Part shown: piece after piece, positions 34,201-47,230 of the stretch
How the letters are laid out: every line of letters starts with the position of its first letter
Numbering within the stretch: the stretch's first letter is position 1
NCBI GenBank assembly: GCA_030544215.1
Contig: JARZZO010000016.1
Location: 59,995,501 to 60,059,500, forward strand
From: Zantedeschia hybrid cultivar
Lineage: Eukaryota; Streptophyta; Magnoliopsida; Alismatales; Araceae
DNA length: 64,000 nucleotides
Reading direction: 5' to 3'
Made by a program: the position numbers and the translations under genes
Notes under the pieces: generated by a model
Database searches by the model: none
Told to the model about the DNA's origin: nothing
What the model saw: the letters and a program-made list of their open reading frames with translations, nothing else

Positions 34201-36166
34201 TTTTGGATGATTTATGTGGACTTTTGGAATACCCAGTGGGTTGCTGGGTATTATCCCTTTCTTTTATTAATGAAACATGATACAAACTGCTCAGGAATAG
34301 GGAAAAAGGGTTCAGAAAATGGCTGTCAGACTGATGCCAACTGATTGTTTTCTGGAAAAGACTTGCAAATGTTAGCTTTTAGGCAAGGGAAGTTTGCCAT
34401 TTGAGAGAAGAATGCATACTTTCCCAGCTGATGTCTGATTGTATCTTTCTAGATCATTCAGCATTTAGGAAGATACAGAAAGAATTGTGCAATGTTTCAT
34501 CCTTTTTCTTTTAACTGTTGATCTACCTCAAAGAGATCACTTATAGTGTGATGGAATCTTCTGATTGCAATTCTTACACACAGATCACAGACCCATTGGT
34601 TAAGTTAATTGATGCAGTTGCTCGTTTTATTTACTGTGCCCGTCAATTTAAGATGAAAATTGGATGGTACACTTGCTCATCTTCATTTTTTTTTTCTCTT
34701 TGAGAAACAAAAGGAAATGATCAACAATTCATAATCATGCTCAATTCATTCCCTTCTTGATGGGGATCCAGGATCAGCACACGGATGTGTTACACATGAT
34801 GGAGCACATTCACCGCCATTGGAAGATCGGGCCAGTGTCTTTATGGCTTGGAGACAGTTTAGAGCTTACTTGATGCGTAGTTTATTTTAGTCGAGTCTAT
34901 ATACATTTTATTCGGCCCATTTGGAACCCATTTAGTAGTTTGTTTATTTTTTTGCATTATTTTTTTCAGGTTAGGGGTATTTTGGTCTAGAGTCAAATTT
35001 AAGGAGTCTTTAGGATGCATTTTCTCTTCAAATAGTGATGTAATATTCTTTTCAATTATGAATATTTATGCTGCAAATTTAGTGAACTTTCTCACGTTCC
35101 TCTCTGCGACGGAGAAGACGACCCTAAGATGAGGTTGGAAAAGCCTTGCGATAGGGCCGAGTAAGATGCCCCAAGTTCGCACAGTGAGACACCTCTGATC
35201 GTTCCGCATCACTTCCACCATTTACATTATAATCCCGAGGAAGGATAGAAAGCCACAGAAACTCATCTCATCTATTCACTGTTATTCTGTTAAAGGTTTC
35301 TTTTGTAAACTGATGATGGCTACATGGCAGAGCAACTCAAACTGCTCAGACAACGACTTCTCTAGGCCCCGTGAGGAAGAAGAATGATTAATACAACGGT
35401 GACAGCTTGAATTTTGGAAAATTGGAAAATTACAAGTCAAAAGAACCGATCAAACATGCATGAAAGAAGACCATAATAAAAGATATAATCATACAAGGTG
35501 ACCAAACCATACCGGTGCATCTATCAATCTCATTTGCTCAAAATTAGCATCCAAAAAATAAATGGACAAAAAAGTTCACATGTATGTCGAAGACTACATA
35601 AAATGCCACGAACCGTGACAAGAAAGGATGAACCTAAAAGTTTTTAAAAAAAAAAGAAAAAAAAAAAAAACATGCATCATACAAAATTCAATGAAAAGGT
35701 TAAGAAAACATCCCATGTATGGAAAGTTCCCCAGACACACAAAATGCCCAGAACCATGAGAAATTCCACGCAAAGCCCTCATAGCCTATTACCAATGAGA
35801 TTAAAAATATAAAGTATTTTCTTTTCGGTGGGCACAAGATAGAGAGACCCAGAACAAAAAAGATTATAGTTTTCAGCAAAAAACCAGCATCTTTCTCCCG
35901 CAAAACAGACATACGCAACCAAGTCTGTCTAGAGCCCGAAATGCGCACTCTGTGTGTGTCTGATGAAGATTTCCTTCTTCCCAGAATAAAATTGAAGCAA
36001 AACCAATAAAAAAAACAATGAACTTTTTGATTGGATCCAGGAGAGCGGGGAGCGGCTGACCCGAAAATAGAGCTTCCATGGACGAAGCGGCTTGAGAGGT
36101 ATCAGCCGGAGGCGGCGTGCCGCTGCTCTGTTCTCCCATAGCGGCGTCGCTTTGAGATTGGCCCAT
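31210..36166 (-). CDS. MIA40: MIA40/CHCHD4 mitochondrial intermembrane-space import oxidoreductase
   Basis: Four exons: 36166-36061, 32843-32812, 32660-32535 and 31383-31210. All three introns are GT-AG, phases are consistent (1, 0, 0), and the product is 145 residues. Exon 1 begins MGQSQSDAAMGEQSSG, the short hydrophilic start typical of plant MIA40. Exon 3 holds the redox CPC motif (ALECPCLAGLRSG) and the first CX9C (CGSQFSEAFVC). Exon 4 holds the second CX9C (CVHPFVALQNC) and a charged tail ending SRKSKSRN. MIA40 oxidises Cys-rich proteins entering the intermembrane space and works with Erv1; the plant form lacks the N-terminal membrane anchor of the yeast protein. Intron 1 is 3.2 kb and full of repeat DNA. 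Neighbours are unrelated. No defects seen. Confidence 0.95.
31447..31850. mobile_element. Foldback-type element, short copy in MIA40 intron 3
   Basis: Left end GGATAACCCCCTAAAAGATT (31458 on) and right end AGGGGGTTATTTGCAAAAAC (to 31850) are inverted. The left arm is homologous over about 300 bp to the left arm of the larger element at 40575-41780; the right arm is much shorter. Confidence 0.65.
33687..33826. repeat. Tandem duplication, 71-bp unit, in MIA40 intron 1
   Basis: GATATGATATCTAACCTAGT at 33687 recurs at 33758 with one change, each followed by a T-tract and TTCAAGCATTAGCTACAGTG. Confidence 0.85.
34750..35200 (+). repeat. Possible LTR fragment in MIA40 intron 1
   Basis: Sequence resembling the end of a plant LTR: AGTGATGTAATATTC, TTATGAATATTTATGC, then CCTCTCTGCGACGGAGAAG. 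No partner LTR or coding part is present, so it may be a solo fragment. Assignment from general resemblance only. Confidence 0.35.
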
Positions 36167-36199
36167 CGAAGAGGGCGGCGAGGCAAAAGTGGAGGAAGC

Positions 36200-37660
36200 A
36201 AAGGGGGCTCCTTTGGAGGGAGGAGAGCACAGCAGAGGTGGGAAGAAGGCGGGCGCACCAGACTGGAGGGTAAAGAGGGAAGAAGAACTAGTTTTTTTAT
36301 TTAATTATTCTCTCTCCAGTGCCGTGGGAGGGATGTGGAGGAGACCACTACGTTTCGATGCGCATCGACCCAATGCGTGAGCTACGAGAACGAGTAGAGG
36401 GGCGAAGCGTGGCATGTTACAGTGCGCTTAGAGTTGGAGCAACTGATGTATGTTTTGTCATCATCCGGGAGGTTGAGGGCACCGATTTCTTCTCGTATTT
36501 TTTCACGAGTGATACTTGTTGTTACGCCTCTTAGCATGCAGCAGCATTGCAGTGGATAAATGAAAATATATATATATATATTTTTGTCGGTCCTAAGGTG
36601 CCTAACCATATGTAACGTGTAATACTTGATCAGACGACTTAAAAAAATTAAAAATCTCCTTCTTTAATATATTCAGCTACCTTTCTTCCTATTTTTTTTA
36701 ATCCTTATCTCTCTTCTCTATACTTGAACTTTCCTCACATCTTCTCTCCCTGTCTAGAGAGAGAGAGAGATTGATTTCTAAGAAGTGCTAAATGAGCTAA
36801 TAAACGTATAAATAAAGAGACTCAAAGGTATTAGAGAATAGGTGTGAATGAATGCGAGAAAGAGAAGGAATGAATGAATGCGGTGCTTCTCTTTATGATT
36901 GGTTCTTTGTAGAGGACCCGCTCCCTTATATTTATGCACATGACCAGTATACCACTATGTAGGAAATGAAGATATTTGCATTACAGACTTAGTCGACCAA
37001 GTTATTTTATTTGACGTAAACTATTGTGAAATAATATATTTTATGAGATATAAAACATTTCATGAAATATTTTACAATCGAACGACAAATAAAACAACTT
37101 CTAAGGAGTTTGTTTTAACATAAAACAATGTAATTTGAAATAATTATTTTATTTTACGGTGTTTTCAATTGTTTAAAATGTTGTAAAACAATGTAGAGTA
37201 AAATCATATCTAAGCCTGCTACCCACTTGACAACCAAATTCCCCTGTTTTAGTTTACAGCAAAGACTCACTGTAAATCAAAATAAGAAGATTGAGGCATC
37301 TTTCTTGTTTTGTTTTATAGATAACTAGACAAACATTCTCTGATTTTAAAATAAGAAAATTTCACTTATTTTAAAACCGATAACTTTGAAATCGATCATT
37401 TACAAAGCTTTGCACTAAAACAAACAACTCTTAAATTAGAAATCTTTGACTAACATAGTGGAATTAAACTTCCTTCTAATCTTCTTTCCTTAGCAACAAC
37501 ACAAAAGTTCGTTGGAAGCTACTTCACATGGCACAAGTTAGGTTGCTCTTTCCAACTACCCCTTGCTTTACGAACCATTACTGTTTGTTAATTAAGTCAA
37601 CAATCCGATTGAGATCAGATACAGGTAAGTCGACAGAGATAAAATTAGTTTCTAGGCATT
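36200..37660. other. MIA40 upstream region and intergenic DNA
   Basis: The first part is the presumed MIA40 promoter/5' UTR (purine-rich on the plus strand, TATATATATATA near 36568-36579). No further gene seen. Confidence 0.35.
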
Positions 37661-37844
37661 AAATTATGACCATGTCTGATGTAGCTAAAATTGGAAATTT
37701 AGAAAGATCAGATTATTCAGATCTGATTCCAATTGATCGGGTCATCGCATTCCCAATTGAGATCATACTTGGAAGGGTGATTCCTGTGTCCATTCTATTT
37801 CTTGAAGCCCTGCAAGCATTTAGTACATTACATATACAGTACAT

Positions 37845-38191
37845 GAGTAATACTTGCTGCATGGGGTGCAGTGCAGTGCAGTCCGCGCCGTACGTTGGCA
37901 GTCGCTCAATTTATTAGATTAAACAGTTGCAGTAGCAACATAATTTTTCTTTTATTTTTTAATTTTTTTAAGGTCAGTCTCACCATGCCTAATACATTGA
38001 TCTTTAACTGGACAATCCAAAAAAATTTAAAAAAAAAATCAAATATCAAGTACAATGAGCAATAAAATTTTACTGTTTCACTGTTCATCAGAGATCAAAT
38101 TGTACAGACATATAGGTTATAATGAAACCAACTTTAAAAAAGAATTATCATTTTTTGTGCCGTACTCCATGCAGTACAGCAAGTATTACTC
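37845..38191. mobile_element. Mutator-type MITE, copy 1
   Basis: Starts GAGTAATACTTGCTGCATGG and ends AGCAAGTATTACTC, inverted. Flanks ACAGTACAT (37836-37844) and GTATTACAT (38192-38200) agree at 6 of 9 positions, consistent with a decayed 9-bp target duplication. Same terminal motif as the elements at 45721, 48365 and 53842. Confidence 0.65.
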
Positions 38192-38204
38192 GTATTACAT
38201 TAAA

Positions 38205-40560
38205 TCTGCATTAACTGAGAAAGGGTAAGCTTTTAAATCAGTCAAAGGTTTAAATAATTACCTTTATATTTTTAATAGATTTGTCATTGGACAACAAAGA
38301 TGTATGACAGATAACAAGTATATATAATGATTTCCTTAAAGGTTTTTTTTTCCCATCAGATCACTTGGTAAATGACCTTCACTAAATATGCTCCTTCGTG
38401 TATATCCAATTGTTTGTGCGTGAATTTAGAAGTGGGTTAGAAAGGTATAACTCACCAGACACAACAAGTCCAGCTATAATAATTACCTGCATTCATTTAA
38501 GAAAAAAAAAAAAAAAACCAAATCAGCATAACATATGGATCAAAATTCCCAAGCAAATGCCATTAAACATGCAAAAATAGCAAAATGTAGATTCACTGTA
38601 TGATATCAAGAGATTTCTTGAAACTCATTAACTGTTCTAATCCCAGTTACTTGGTTGATGCAAGATGACTACAAAGCATCAAGAACAGTTCTATAATTTA
38701 GGAGACAAACTGTCCATAACACAATTGGTAGTGCTACAAATTATCAAAGAACACCTCTAACATTGAAAAAAAAAAACAATCAAAACTAGATGTTAGTTGA
38801 AGGGATTCCCCACTGGGGTGGGCCCAGGAATTTTTCTTAGGGGGAGCCAACATAAATACTAAGTACAAAATGTTTTGTGTACAATTTGAGGAACTTGAAC
38901 ACAAAATGTAATATATACAAATCAGACGTATTCAAAAGCTAATGTGCATAAATCTAGATAAAAATAATAAAATAATAATTAAATATACAAATTTTATTTG
39001 ATATTATTAACTTGTTACCAAGTTGATGAAATCATAATAAATTTATATACAATGGATTAAAGGAAAGGTACCTTCTTAGGTCTTCAAACAAATCATGTAA
39101 TTAAGTTCTTGTGTTGTAAATTAGAAGTACAAAGAATATGATAAAAGAGAACTTACAATCAAAAGACACCAAATTACATCAATCCAAGACTTTAGTGAGT
39201 AGTTTGAAGATCGAATATTTCGGAGTGGGCAGATATTCATATAATATGTGGTTTGATTCTTGGGGATGGTGTACGTAAATTACCAATATTTATATAATGT
39301 GTTATAATATCTTTTATTTTAGATATGTCATAATATTCTTTATTTGAAGAATTAGTGTTACTTCACCAATAATCATGTCTTTTTACTAGTCATATATATC
39401 ATGTAATCTACAATCAAGTATGAATATTTACTATCCACTACAAAAGAATAAATATGATAGTATATGACAAAATAAGAATTATATTAAAAAGAGGACAATA
39501 TTTTGATCAAGATTCTCACATCAATTTTAGTCTTCCAAATATTTTTTTATCAATAAAAAGTAATTAAATATACTTCTTGAAGAATACACGTGCATAGGGT
39601 GTCTTATTAAGCAGTAATAAATTAAGAGGGACACCGTGAGTTGGAGAGAGAAAGGAAAATGGCAAATTGGGAAAAATTCTTCATATATTTAATTATTATC
39701 ACTCCTTCTTAAATAGAACACCAGTTCCGTTAGGTGACGGAACCAGTAGTGTAGAATCCTTTCCTTCTCAAACGGCATCCCAAGACCAGTGCCGTATAAT
39801 ATCCGTATACGTACACAATAATTGAGTTGTAGCATACTCTGGAAACAAAATTGAGTAAAATAAAATATTATACATGTATAAATTGCATACCTTTGAATTT
39901 TCGAATAAGATTGGAAAAGATACTCGTTTTTTGACACCAACTGTATTATTAAACTAAAATAAAAATTTACTATTTAAATATCCTAAAATATAAGATTACG
40001 TGATAAAAATTTTACTTATTCGTTGCCAGAAACTCGTAATTTAGTTAATAAGCATTTACTACATGACTATAATTTTATTTTAATTTTTTAAAATTTTGAT
40101 AAAAATGTATTTATGACATTTTTTAATTGTTTCACCGAAATTTTCACCTTCTCATTCAAATTTTAAACTAAATTATATTTGAACATCTTTTTACCAATTT
40201 TAATATTTGTACCGTATTTAACTAACTATGGAGCAATGCTGCAATGCCATCCCTTTTGAGTGTTACTATCTAATCAAAGATTACATGAATATGGAGCTGA
40301 TGGTGAACACCGGTTTTTTTTTCAAATCAAATAAAGCAAGCATTAATCATTCTACTGACTTCCAAATTCCATCTCACCAGTAATGAATTGTGCATGAAAA
40401 ATCACATTTCTTGAATTTTATATTTTTTAATGTAACTTTCTACACCATGGTTCATGATGATAGGTGTAGTGATTTTTTTTATTATTTTGACAAGGGGGTG
40501 TAGTAAGTTGAACACTACTAATTTCCCCTGGATGGCCAACTTAAAAAGGAATCCTTGTAC
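38205..40560. other. AT-rich intergenic DNA, no gene
   Basis: No supported coding sequence, RNA gene or complete transposon. Confidence 0.4.
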
Positions 40561-40574
40561 AAACTTAAATAAGC

Positions 40575-41780
40575 AGTTTTTGCAAATAAACCGTTACAAG
40601 ATTCTATATTTGTATATAACCACCTATATGATTCATGTTTGTGTATAACCCTCCTTAGCTATGGTGGTATTTGTGTACAACTTCTTTAACTAAGAGTTTA
40701 CTTTGAATTTCACCTGAATTAAAGTGTCGTTACCTTACATAAAATATGTAAAAGTTATTAAATAAAAATATTAATAGTATCCTCAACTAAAATACAAACA
40801 CCTCAAAATCACATAAACATCCAACCATAAACTTGTTCTATATATTTAGCATCAAAAAGTTATTTCTATCTACAACACATTTTAAATAGAAATAGTTCTT
40901 TGATGTTAAATATACTTGTATAGTTAAATTACAATATGGGGTACAAAGGAACCAATACGCTCGGTGAACAACTCATTAGACTACTAGACAATAACTCGAT
41001 TTAACTAGTTTATTAAGCTAAATAAATTAATTTCAACAAAAAATTAAGTTTGGTTTATCAAACTAGCCAAGTTTGAGCAGAGGCAAGCTCGGCTCAATTA
41101 TCTTCGTGAATAAGCTTGTTTAGTATTCATTAAGAGCTCATTTACATACTATTAAGAGCTAATTTAAGTATTTATTAAGTATTTATTCAATTATTCCATT
41201 CACGAGTAAACTTGGTTAATAAGATATTTAATGGCTTATAGAGTTCTCATTCAAATGACTAGAGGAGCAACAAATTGATACTCACCATGGTCTGACCCGA
41301 CTTTATAAATTTAAATGTAAAAAATGTTGAACTAAATAAGTCATCGACTATGAACCTCGCGAGCTACTTAATATTATGCTTGAACACGTTCACTATCCAA
41401 ATGAGCCAAACTTGAACAACCATCATAGATATTTAACTCGAACTAGAGTTCAATTAAAATTAGTTGAACAAAGTTTGAACGGGGCAAACTTGGCTCATTT
41501 GCACCCTACTTACAACAAGCTTATGCGTAGATATCCATGCGATTTTTCTTGTGAGACATTTATATTTTAGATGAGGATATTATTGATATTTTTATATTTA
41601 ACCGTTTTCACATATTTAATGTTGAATAACAACATTTTATGTCAAGTAAATTTAAAAGAAACTACATAATTAAAGGGGTTACACTTAAATAGAACCATAG
41701 TTAAGGAGGTTATTTGCAAATACGAGTTATGTAGAGGTTCTTTACAAATACAGAATCTTTAGAGGATTATTTGCAAAACT
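40575..41780. mobile_element. Foldback-type element with long inverted arms
   Basis: Left end AGTTTTTGCAAATAAACC and right end GGATTATTTGCAAAACT. The left arm (40575-40860) and right arm (41506-41780) are inverted copies over nearly 300 bp; for instance left AACTTGTTCTATATA faces right TACAACAAGCTTATG. A different element (40938-41507) sits in the centre. The right end lies about 213 bases upstream of the UPF0426 ATG. Confidence 0.7.
40938..41507. mobile_element. hAT-like element nested in the foldback element
   Basis: Left end GGGGTACAAAGGAACCAAT; right end inverse AGGGTGCAAATGAGCCAAG; the interior has repeated GAGCTC/AAGCTCGG-type motifs. This GGGTGCAAATGAGCC end type is widespread in plants. 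Sits in the loop region between the two arms. Confidence 0.5.
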
Positions 41781-41993
41781 CTTAAAATAATTTAAAAGTT
41801 TTAATTAAATAACTAATAAAAAGGAAGAATTGGGGCCCGCCCGTAAATTTGTCCAAGGCGAGTGGTTCCTTGCTAGCCACGAAGTTTGCAGTCTACTGCA
41901 GAGCAGCCCAGAAGCCTCTGCGCGCGGCGGCCCCGTCAGGAAAGGTTGCGGGAGGAGAGCAGGTAGAAGCAGCTCCGAGTCTTCGGACAAACC

Positions 41994-44826
41994 ATGGCCG
42001 CCGCCGCCGCCGCCACCTCCACCGCCGCGCTGCTCCATCCACCCCGCACAAACCGCGCGGCAAAGGTGATAACTTTAGAACTTCGAGCCACCCTCGTCTC
42101 CGCCTCTTCCCCTTTGCGGTCCTTATCTCCACCTTCGTCCTCATTTCTGCAATCTGCTCCGCAGTGGAAGAAGAACGAATCGAAGCAGCCCTTCCAAATG
42201 CCTTCTTCTTCGTCATCTCTGGGTAGTAGGCGAGGCGTCGTCAGAGTCCAGGCCCTCTACAACCCCTTGGAAGACCCCATCTTTAAAGAGGCTCTCAAGG
42301 TGCTCCCGTACGATTCCGCTTTTGGTTTCTTCCCCCAAGATCTTTCTTTTCTAATTCTGTTTTTCTTGCTGAGTATTGGGTACAAACTACAAAGAGCTGT
42401 GTGTGTTTGTTGCTCGAGTTGAAAGTTTCGATCTTGTGAAGGAGAAGAGATGATTCAAGTTCTTTGTTGCCAATGTGACCATTCCTGGAGATAATGGGAA
42501 TTCCACACAGCATATTGCTGCTAAGTTCTAATAACTATACTGCAAGGAATTGTGGACATATGTAGTAGTTGGTGCCTTGATGGGTACTTTCTATACATGA
42601 TGTGATGATAGCTCACTTTCTGTTAGATTAACAGTCTAGTGGTCTTGCACAAGCTTGTTTTTGCTTCCTCAACTGCAGATACTTCAAAACTTCAGCGGTT
42701 AGCAGTACTTAAGATCAGTCCATTGACAGAAGATTATTTTAAAAGAATGCCCCCCTGCTGGATGAGGATGCAAAGGGTAACCGATAACTGAATTATCCGA
42801 CCAATTATTAGCTTATAGGTCAGTTAATAGATGGTATTTCTAAACCGATTTGCATAGCAGACCGTTTCTAAACCGATTTGCATAGCAAACCGTTACAACT
42901 CTCATATAAACCGAATGCGCATGGTAATCAGTAATGTGTTTATCTGACTGACTGTTAGCTTATAGGTCGGTTATTGGACAGTCTTCTAGCCCGAAATGCA
43001 TAACAAATAAGCTTGTGGATCAACCTTGGATCCATACTGAATCCAGCTCATTTGCATCCCTACTACTGGGTTTCCAATCCCAAAATTGAATACTCGATTG
43101 ACTAGTGAATAAAGCGATTGTGTTTCAGTTCACCCTTTGATTGATTATTAGCTTATGAAGGATGAGAAATTCCTGTATGGAACTTGTCTCCATCCCTCTT
43201 TATATAGATTCCTCTTAAAGCATGGAAGGAACCATCGGTTCTGCTCTTTACTTGTATGTGTGAACTACACAATCAAGAAGGTCACTTTCCTGCTTGTCAT
43301 TTGGGATTGTGGAGTTTCGAGAGTGACCCTTTCCTGTCCAAAGTTCCCTTCATAATTATTTTTCTCCACTTTGTGGATGATAATTGATGTGAACATTCAA
43401 ATTATCTCTCATATATGTTTGCTATCACCGGTTGTTCCTGCTGTTTTGTCTCCGGGATGGATGTGAGTCAGATCGTACTAGACCAGATTCAGGGATGTTA
43501 CAGTCTAACCATTAAACCATACCACAAGATTTCTAGGAGCATGATAAGTTAGGCTGCAAAAGAATAGGGAATGGCTATGGGCATCAAGAACATCGACGAC
43601 TTCAATTTAGCATATCAGCTGTTGGTGTTAGGGCAACTATGTATTGACCATTGTATATGTACCATGCATGTAGAGGATCTGTACTCGACCCAACCAAGAA
43701 GTAATCAGGGGAGAAAGAAAGCATGAAGTTGGTTCACCGGATCCTATGGTGGGTCACAGAGACCCAATGCGAAGCACTTGATGGGAATCAGGCAAGTTGC
43801 ACTCCAGGAGAGGGCAAGATCACACCAGGGTGGTGGTGATGCTCCAGCAGGGTGGAGCGGCCTGTCCACCTCATCCCCATCATCACCCTCCTCTACCTTC
43901 CTGTCCTCTACCTCTGCTTCCGCGTCCCCTCTGCCACAGGTACCCTTCTCTCCTCTTCCTCATCCTCATCGGCTGAGGGACAAAAATGACAAGGCCACGG
44001 CCTTTCAAGGCTAGCGTCATCTTCAAAAGTCGGGCAGATGTGAGGGCAGATGTGAACAGTATTAGTCGAGGAGCTAGGCTGAGATAGCATCAAGGATGCA
44101 GGGCCTGAGTTCCGACAGGAGGACATGTTTCCTTAGTTAGATTCTGATCCCAGACTTATAAGATAAGGTTTACAATGTTCATGGAAAAAATCGATAGCAT
44201 GTCTTTAGACTCATTGCTGACCACTTTCTTTTTTTATTCGACCCCCAGACTAAAGATCGAAAGAGGCCACAAGAGAATTGCTGCATTTCTGTTCCTCTCC
44301 GTTAGGAGCCATATGATTAGTGTCTCGATTCCCTCCTCCATTCCAAACAAATTGATCAAGCCATTTGCACTAGCAAAATAGTGACACTAATTATGAAAGT
44401 ATGCAAAATCAAAGAAGTCAGGACCCATGCATCTTTGTTATGGATGATTTTAATGTTTCTAAAGGTTTGTAGTACGTTTGGTTCATCATGACTTTGAGCA
44501 TAGTCATCATCAAGAATGTCTTGTGATGTGCTAGAAGAATTGAGAAGAAAATCACAAACTAATAGCAAACGTTTAGTTTCTAATGTCTAAAGTTTTTAAG
44601 GGTCAAACTGATACTTTACTCAAGTTCAGTTGCTTATGTTCTTTTTTAGGAGCCAGTTGCTTTCATGGGTGGCATGTTCGCTGGTCTTTTGAGGCTTGAT
44701 TTGAATGAAGAACCTCTGAAGGAGTGGATTACTAGGACAGTAGAAGCTGCTGGAATCACAGAGGAAGAAATAAGCATGGAATCGAAGACAGATGAGGATG
44801 CCCCTCAACAAATTGAGATTGAATGA
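41994..44826 (+). CDS. UPF0426 family chloroplast protein (At1g28150-like)
   Basis: Two exons, 41994-42299 and 44650-44826, GT-AG intron in phase 0, product 160 residues. The first about 80 residues are Ala/Ser/Arg-rich and poor in acidic residues, as in a chloroplast transit peptide. The conserved core crosses the splice site: VQALYNPLEDPIFKEALK in exon 1, then EPVAFMGGMFAGLLRLDLNE and EWITRTVEAAGITEEE in exon 2, ending PQQIEIE. The family is plant plastid-targeted and of unknown function. The ATG at 41994 has a strong context (ACCATGGCC). The 2.35-kb intron contains repeats. A foldback element ends 213 bases upstream and may form part of the promoter. Confidence 0.93.
42780..42990. repeat. 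Short tandem repeats in UPF0426 intron
   Basis: CCGTTTCTAAACCGATTTGC-type unit of about 28 bases occurs twice in a row (about 42840-42895); TTAGCTTATAGGTC occurs at about 42808 and 42955. Confidence 0.6.
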
Positions 44827-44829
44827 ACA

Positions 44830-45720
44830 TGCTACTTTCAACATTCTGTAGAGAAATCTGTAACATCTTTATTTAACGCGTATTATCTCTTCTGAGTGAT
44901 GTTCCATAAGTTGTTAGACAGGTTGTCTGGAGTTCTCATATTCTGATTGTGTGCTGGATATATTAATTTCCGAGTTTACATAGATATCATACAGTCCTGA
45001 AGTGTTGAAAATGAGTTTTTTGAAGTGCTTTTATCCAGTGGACTGAGATGTCACTCTTTCTGTTGATGCAGAATGCAAACCCCCCCCCCCCCCCCTCTGT
45101 TAACAACGTTGATCAAGTCTGGTCCTTCATTAAAATGAATTAAGCATCATATATGTCCATTCCAAACATTGTCCCACTTAAAGGAACATAAACATATTCT
45201 CTTCTCTTCAGAGGTAGTAAGTTTTGGGCACGGCCTCTTTGTTAGTATCACTGCCTTGAACACTTGGGTAGAGGTCAGTTGACATCATTTTATAAATGTT
45301 GTGTTATTGTATCAAATAGATGTATTAATAGCATTCTAACACATTGAAGAGTGCTAGTTTACTGTACTTTGCTAATTCGTTGAGAGTTGTTTAATAATTT
45401 GGTGAAATGGCTCCTATTAAAGTAGTCAGTTGTATGAAAAAAGTTGTCTCGAAATAAACTATAATCTGAACCTTTGATCTATTCATTAAACAACCATGAA
45501 TGAGTGTGGTAAAGATTATAGTAAAAAAGTGCCGTATCCGCATACGTCTGAAAATTTTAATGCAAGCTGGAATTTCCAATTCTAACTCATCCATTCTTCT
45601 TGTAGCCTCCATTGATTATTGTCGAGTCAATATTAGATGACTAAATATATCATTGTTATAGATCATCATCTCGGTCACTATGGCTATCATTGGTTGGAGC
45701 TTCGTAGGACTCTTCCAAAA
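44830..45720. other. Intergenic DNA 3' of UPF0426
   Basis: Begins with the UPF0426 3' UTR. No other gene seen. Confidence 0.4.
45080..45095. repeat. C16 homopolymer
   Basis: Sixteen consecutive C residues; possible length error in assembly. Confidence 0.9.
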
Positions 45721-46072
45721 GAGTCCGACTTGCTGCACCGCTAGGCGTTATTACACTGCCTGGCGGTGCAGCCAGGATTAAAAAATATTTTTTCTTGAAT
45801 ATTTTTTGGGAGGTCCCATGGTATTCTAACTGACTGTAGAATCTGATCTTGGATCAAACGATCTGAAAAAAGATGAGTCGGGCCCCAAATAAACAATAAA
45901 ATATTTAGTTTTCAAATTTTCATCTTTTTCGGGTCGTCTGATTTAAGATCGAATTGTACGGTCGGATATAATGGATCGGGACCTTCCAAGAAAATTTTCA
46001 AAAGAAAAATAATAACCCCGGCTGCACTGCCAGGCGGCGTAATAATCCCGGGCGGTGCAGCAGGTTTCACTC
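45721..46072. mobile_element. Mutator-type MITE, copy 2
   Basis: Starts GAGTCCGACTTGCTGCACCG and ends CGGTGCAGCAGGTTTCACTC, inverted. Each end also folds on itself: GCTGCACCGC pairs with GCGGTGCAGC within 45733-45773, and likewise at 46018-46062. Flanks share CCAAAA, compatible with a partly decayed target duplication. Same family as 37845, 48365 and 53842. Confidence 0.65.
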
Positions 46073-47230
46073 CAAAAATAGGCTTCACAAACATTGCCGA
46101 TGTCAGGACAACTAGTTATGAAAAGAGTTTCAGCCAATGGAAGCTCTTGATGATTAAGATGGTGATCCATCAAGGTCCCCTAATTCGGTTCTCTAAATGG
46201 TAGCATATGTACATTTGAAGACTTTATTCTCGGCATGCAGTAATGACATATCGGAGGTGTTATAATGAGAGTTCACTATCTACACCTAATTGAGCTATCT
46301 GTTAAAATGATGTGTGAGATGTACATATAACAAAGATATATATGACAATACATGGCCAATTTTTTACCTTTTTTGAAAATTAAAACATGGCATTTCATTC
46401 ATTCATAAGACGGAATACAAGAGTTAACTAGAATAGCATGACAAATACTTGGAGGGGGACAAGTAACATCAAAAGGACTTCTCATAGCGGAAGAAACAAC
46501 AAATCTAGCTACCTCATGAGCAGTGCAGTTGCATAATCTAGGGGCGTACGAAACCTTGATGTTATGCAGTGAAGTTGCTGACAATTTGCAACAAGTGAGC
46601 CTTAATTTTGTGAACAGCTTTGATGCAGTTCTCTGTATCCCCTTCAACTGATGTGTTCAGAGGTTAATGGGAGGCACGGAGGATAACTTGATACATGACG
46701 TAGACTTTGACCATAGTGGGTCAGAACAGTGAATTTTGTCCAGTGGGATTACTCGAATATTAAGTCATAAGTATTATTGGGTCAGTGGAGTCTTGGGTTG
46801 AGCTATATGGGGTCTTGGGTTGGGCCAGTGAAGTCATAAGTTGGCTCAGTGGGGTCGTGGACTATACTGCATTGGATTGGGCCAGTAGACTTGGCAAAAT
46901 TCAATGGGGTCCCAAGACTCTACTGTGTTGGATCCGCCACTGGGTCAGAAGGTTGCTCACGAGGAAGTTTAAATATGGGTGATGGCTTTGGGGTCAGTAT
47001 CTCCCCAGCAGGATAGGGTCTGGTTCAATCTCCAAGTAGTGATTTTAGGAAGGAAACCTACTCTCATCACATGTTGAGGAATAGATGGAAGGACTAAGTT
47101 TATGAGAGTGATTTTGCCAGCAAAGGAGAGGGGCTGCACTTGAAGGTGCAAAGTCTAAAGGAGGAGATGAATGCTTCAGATAATCCTATTTCTTGGAGAA
47201 CTGTGTACATATAGTTCCACTCTAACTTAT

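Noticed and set aside
43778..44126. Ser/Pro-rich frames within the UPF0426 intron
   Set aside because: Low-complexity, frames on both strands, inside a well-supported GT-AG intron.
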